Below, in pieces: positions 63,690 through 64,000 of a DNA stretch of 64,000 nt. This stretch comes from Bacteroidota bacterium (GTDB lineage Bacteria > Bacteroidota > Ignavibacteria > Palsa-1295), in assembly GCA_018266755.1 (NCBI GenBank), contig JAFDZW010000005.1, positions 620,001 to 684,000 on the forward strand, in the 5' to 3' direction. Position numbers and translations under genes: made by a program. Every line of letters starts with the position of its first letter. The stretch's first letter is position 1. The notes beneath the pieces were generated by a model, which was not told where the DNA came from, made no database searches, and worked only from the letters and a program-made list of their open reading frames with translations.

Positions 63690-64000
63690 ATGAGCGAACG
63701 CTTATGGTGTGAACACCTGCAAAAGATCTACGGGAAACGGGCAGTCGTGAAGGACTCGAGCGTTTCGGTCGCCCCCGGCGAGATTGTCGGGCTACTCGGC
63801 CCCAACGGCGCCGGAAAGACGACGACGTTCTATATGATCGTCGGCTTGATCAAACCGAACAAGGGCCGTGTCTTCCTCAATGACGAAGACATTACACCGC
63901 TGCCGATGTATGCTCGTGCGCGCAAAGGGATCGGTTATCTTTCGCAGGAAGCCTCCATTTTCCGAAAGATGAGTGTCGAGCAGAACCTACTCGCGGTGCT
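63690..64000 (+). CDS. lptB: LPS export ABC ATPase LptB (5' end only)
   Basis: 103 codons present before the window ends. Starts [20 protein letters not shown]; Walker A is [19 protein letters not shown] (about 36-54), then the LptB-type [20 protein letters not shown] (Q-loop) and [16 protein letters not shown]. Cytoplasmic ATPase of the LptB2FG complex that extracts LPS from the inner membrane. Coupled to the OstA-like gene. Confidence 0.95.
   Translation, partial: MSERLWCEHLQKIYGKRAVVKDSSVSVAPGEIVGLLGPNGAGKTTTFYMIVGLIKPNKGRVFLNDEDITPLPMYARARKGIGYLSQEASIFRKMSVEQNLLAV

Overview
The window joins two different pieces of DNA. Positions 1 to about 23,010 are the right-hand part of a temperate phage or related integrative element. 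From about 23,010 to the end is ordinary chromosome of a bacterium that I place in the Bacteroidota/Chlorobi (FCB) group, possibly a Kapabacteria- or Ignavibacteria-like lineage. Support for that placement: two proteins with type IX secretion C-terminal sorting domains, a GIN-domain (DUF2807) exported protein, an OstA-like/LptB pair, several -7 promoter elements of the Bacteroidota form TAnnTTTG, and many weak or absent Shine-Dalgarno sequences. This placement is inference; no rRNA gene is present.

Element, 1-23,010. A long leftward run of more than 45 mostly tiny genes (18,226 down to 1) is packed with ATGA or TAATG overlaps. It holds a recombination/replication module (CII-like and other HTH proteins, RecE-like PD-(D/E)XK exonuclease, a putative ssDNA-binding or annealing protein, an SMC/RecN-like ATPase, a RusA-type resolvase) and many small Cys-rich or DUF551/Lar-like proteins. 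The immunity region follows at 18.3-20.2 kb: a leftward Cro-like gene and a rightward ImmR-like repressor diverge around a palindromic operator, and an ImmA-like metallopeptidase follows the repressor. Accessory membrane and lipoprotein genes come next, then a tyrosine integrase facing the 3' end of tRNA-Asn, the probable attachment site. Structural genes and the other att site must lie left of position 1.

Chromosome, 23-46 kb: GH57 glucan-branching-type enzyme, T9SS-sorted protein, cation-efflux transporter, tRNA-Leu, speA, smc, a HisA-like barrel, a large sortilin/propeller T9SS protein, an RmlD-type reductase, GIN and ankyrin exported proteins, a small exported protein bordered by a decayed copy of the end of fusA, fusA itself, a DUF421 protein and an ABC-F ATPase.

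Island, 46.5-50.2 kb. Four lower-GC genes of unknown function lie on one strand downstream of an ECF sigma factor gene. That gene is split between sigma2 and sigma4 by an approximately (CT)17 tract. In the sequence as given the gene is out of frame; one more CT unit, or two fewer, restores a 164-residue sigma factor. I regard this probable phase-variable regulatory switch as the most notable system in the window.

Chromosome, 50.4-64 kb: a DMT-family permease, then a rightward housekeeping run of panC, panD, a GlmU-type uridylyltransferase lacking the acetyltransferase half, a small exported protein, a LytR_C-domain protein, rsfS, a beta-CASP metallo-beta-lactamase RNase and a 1044-residue MA-peptidase/TolB-propeller/beta-barrel protein. 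Next come KDPG aldolase and a ClpB that stops within its middle domain (both leftward), then the OstA-like protein and the start of lptB (both rightward).
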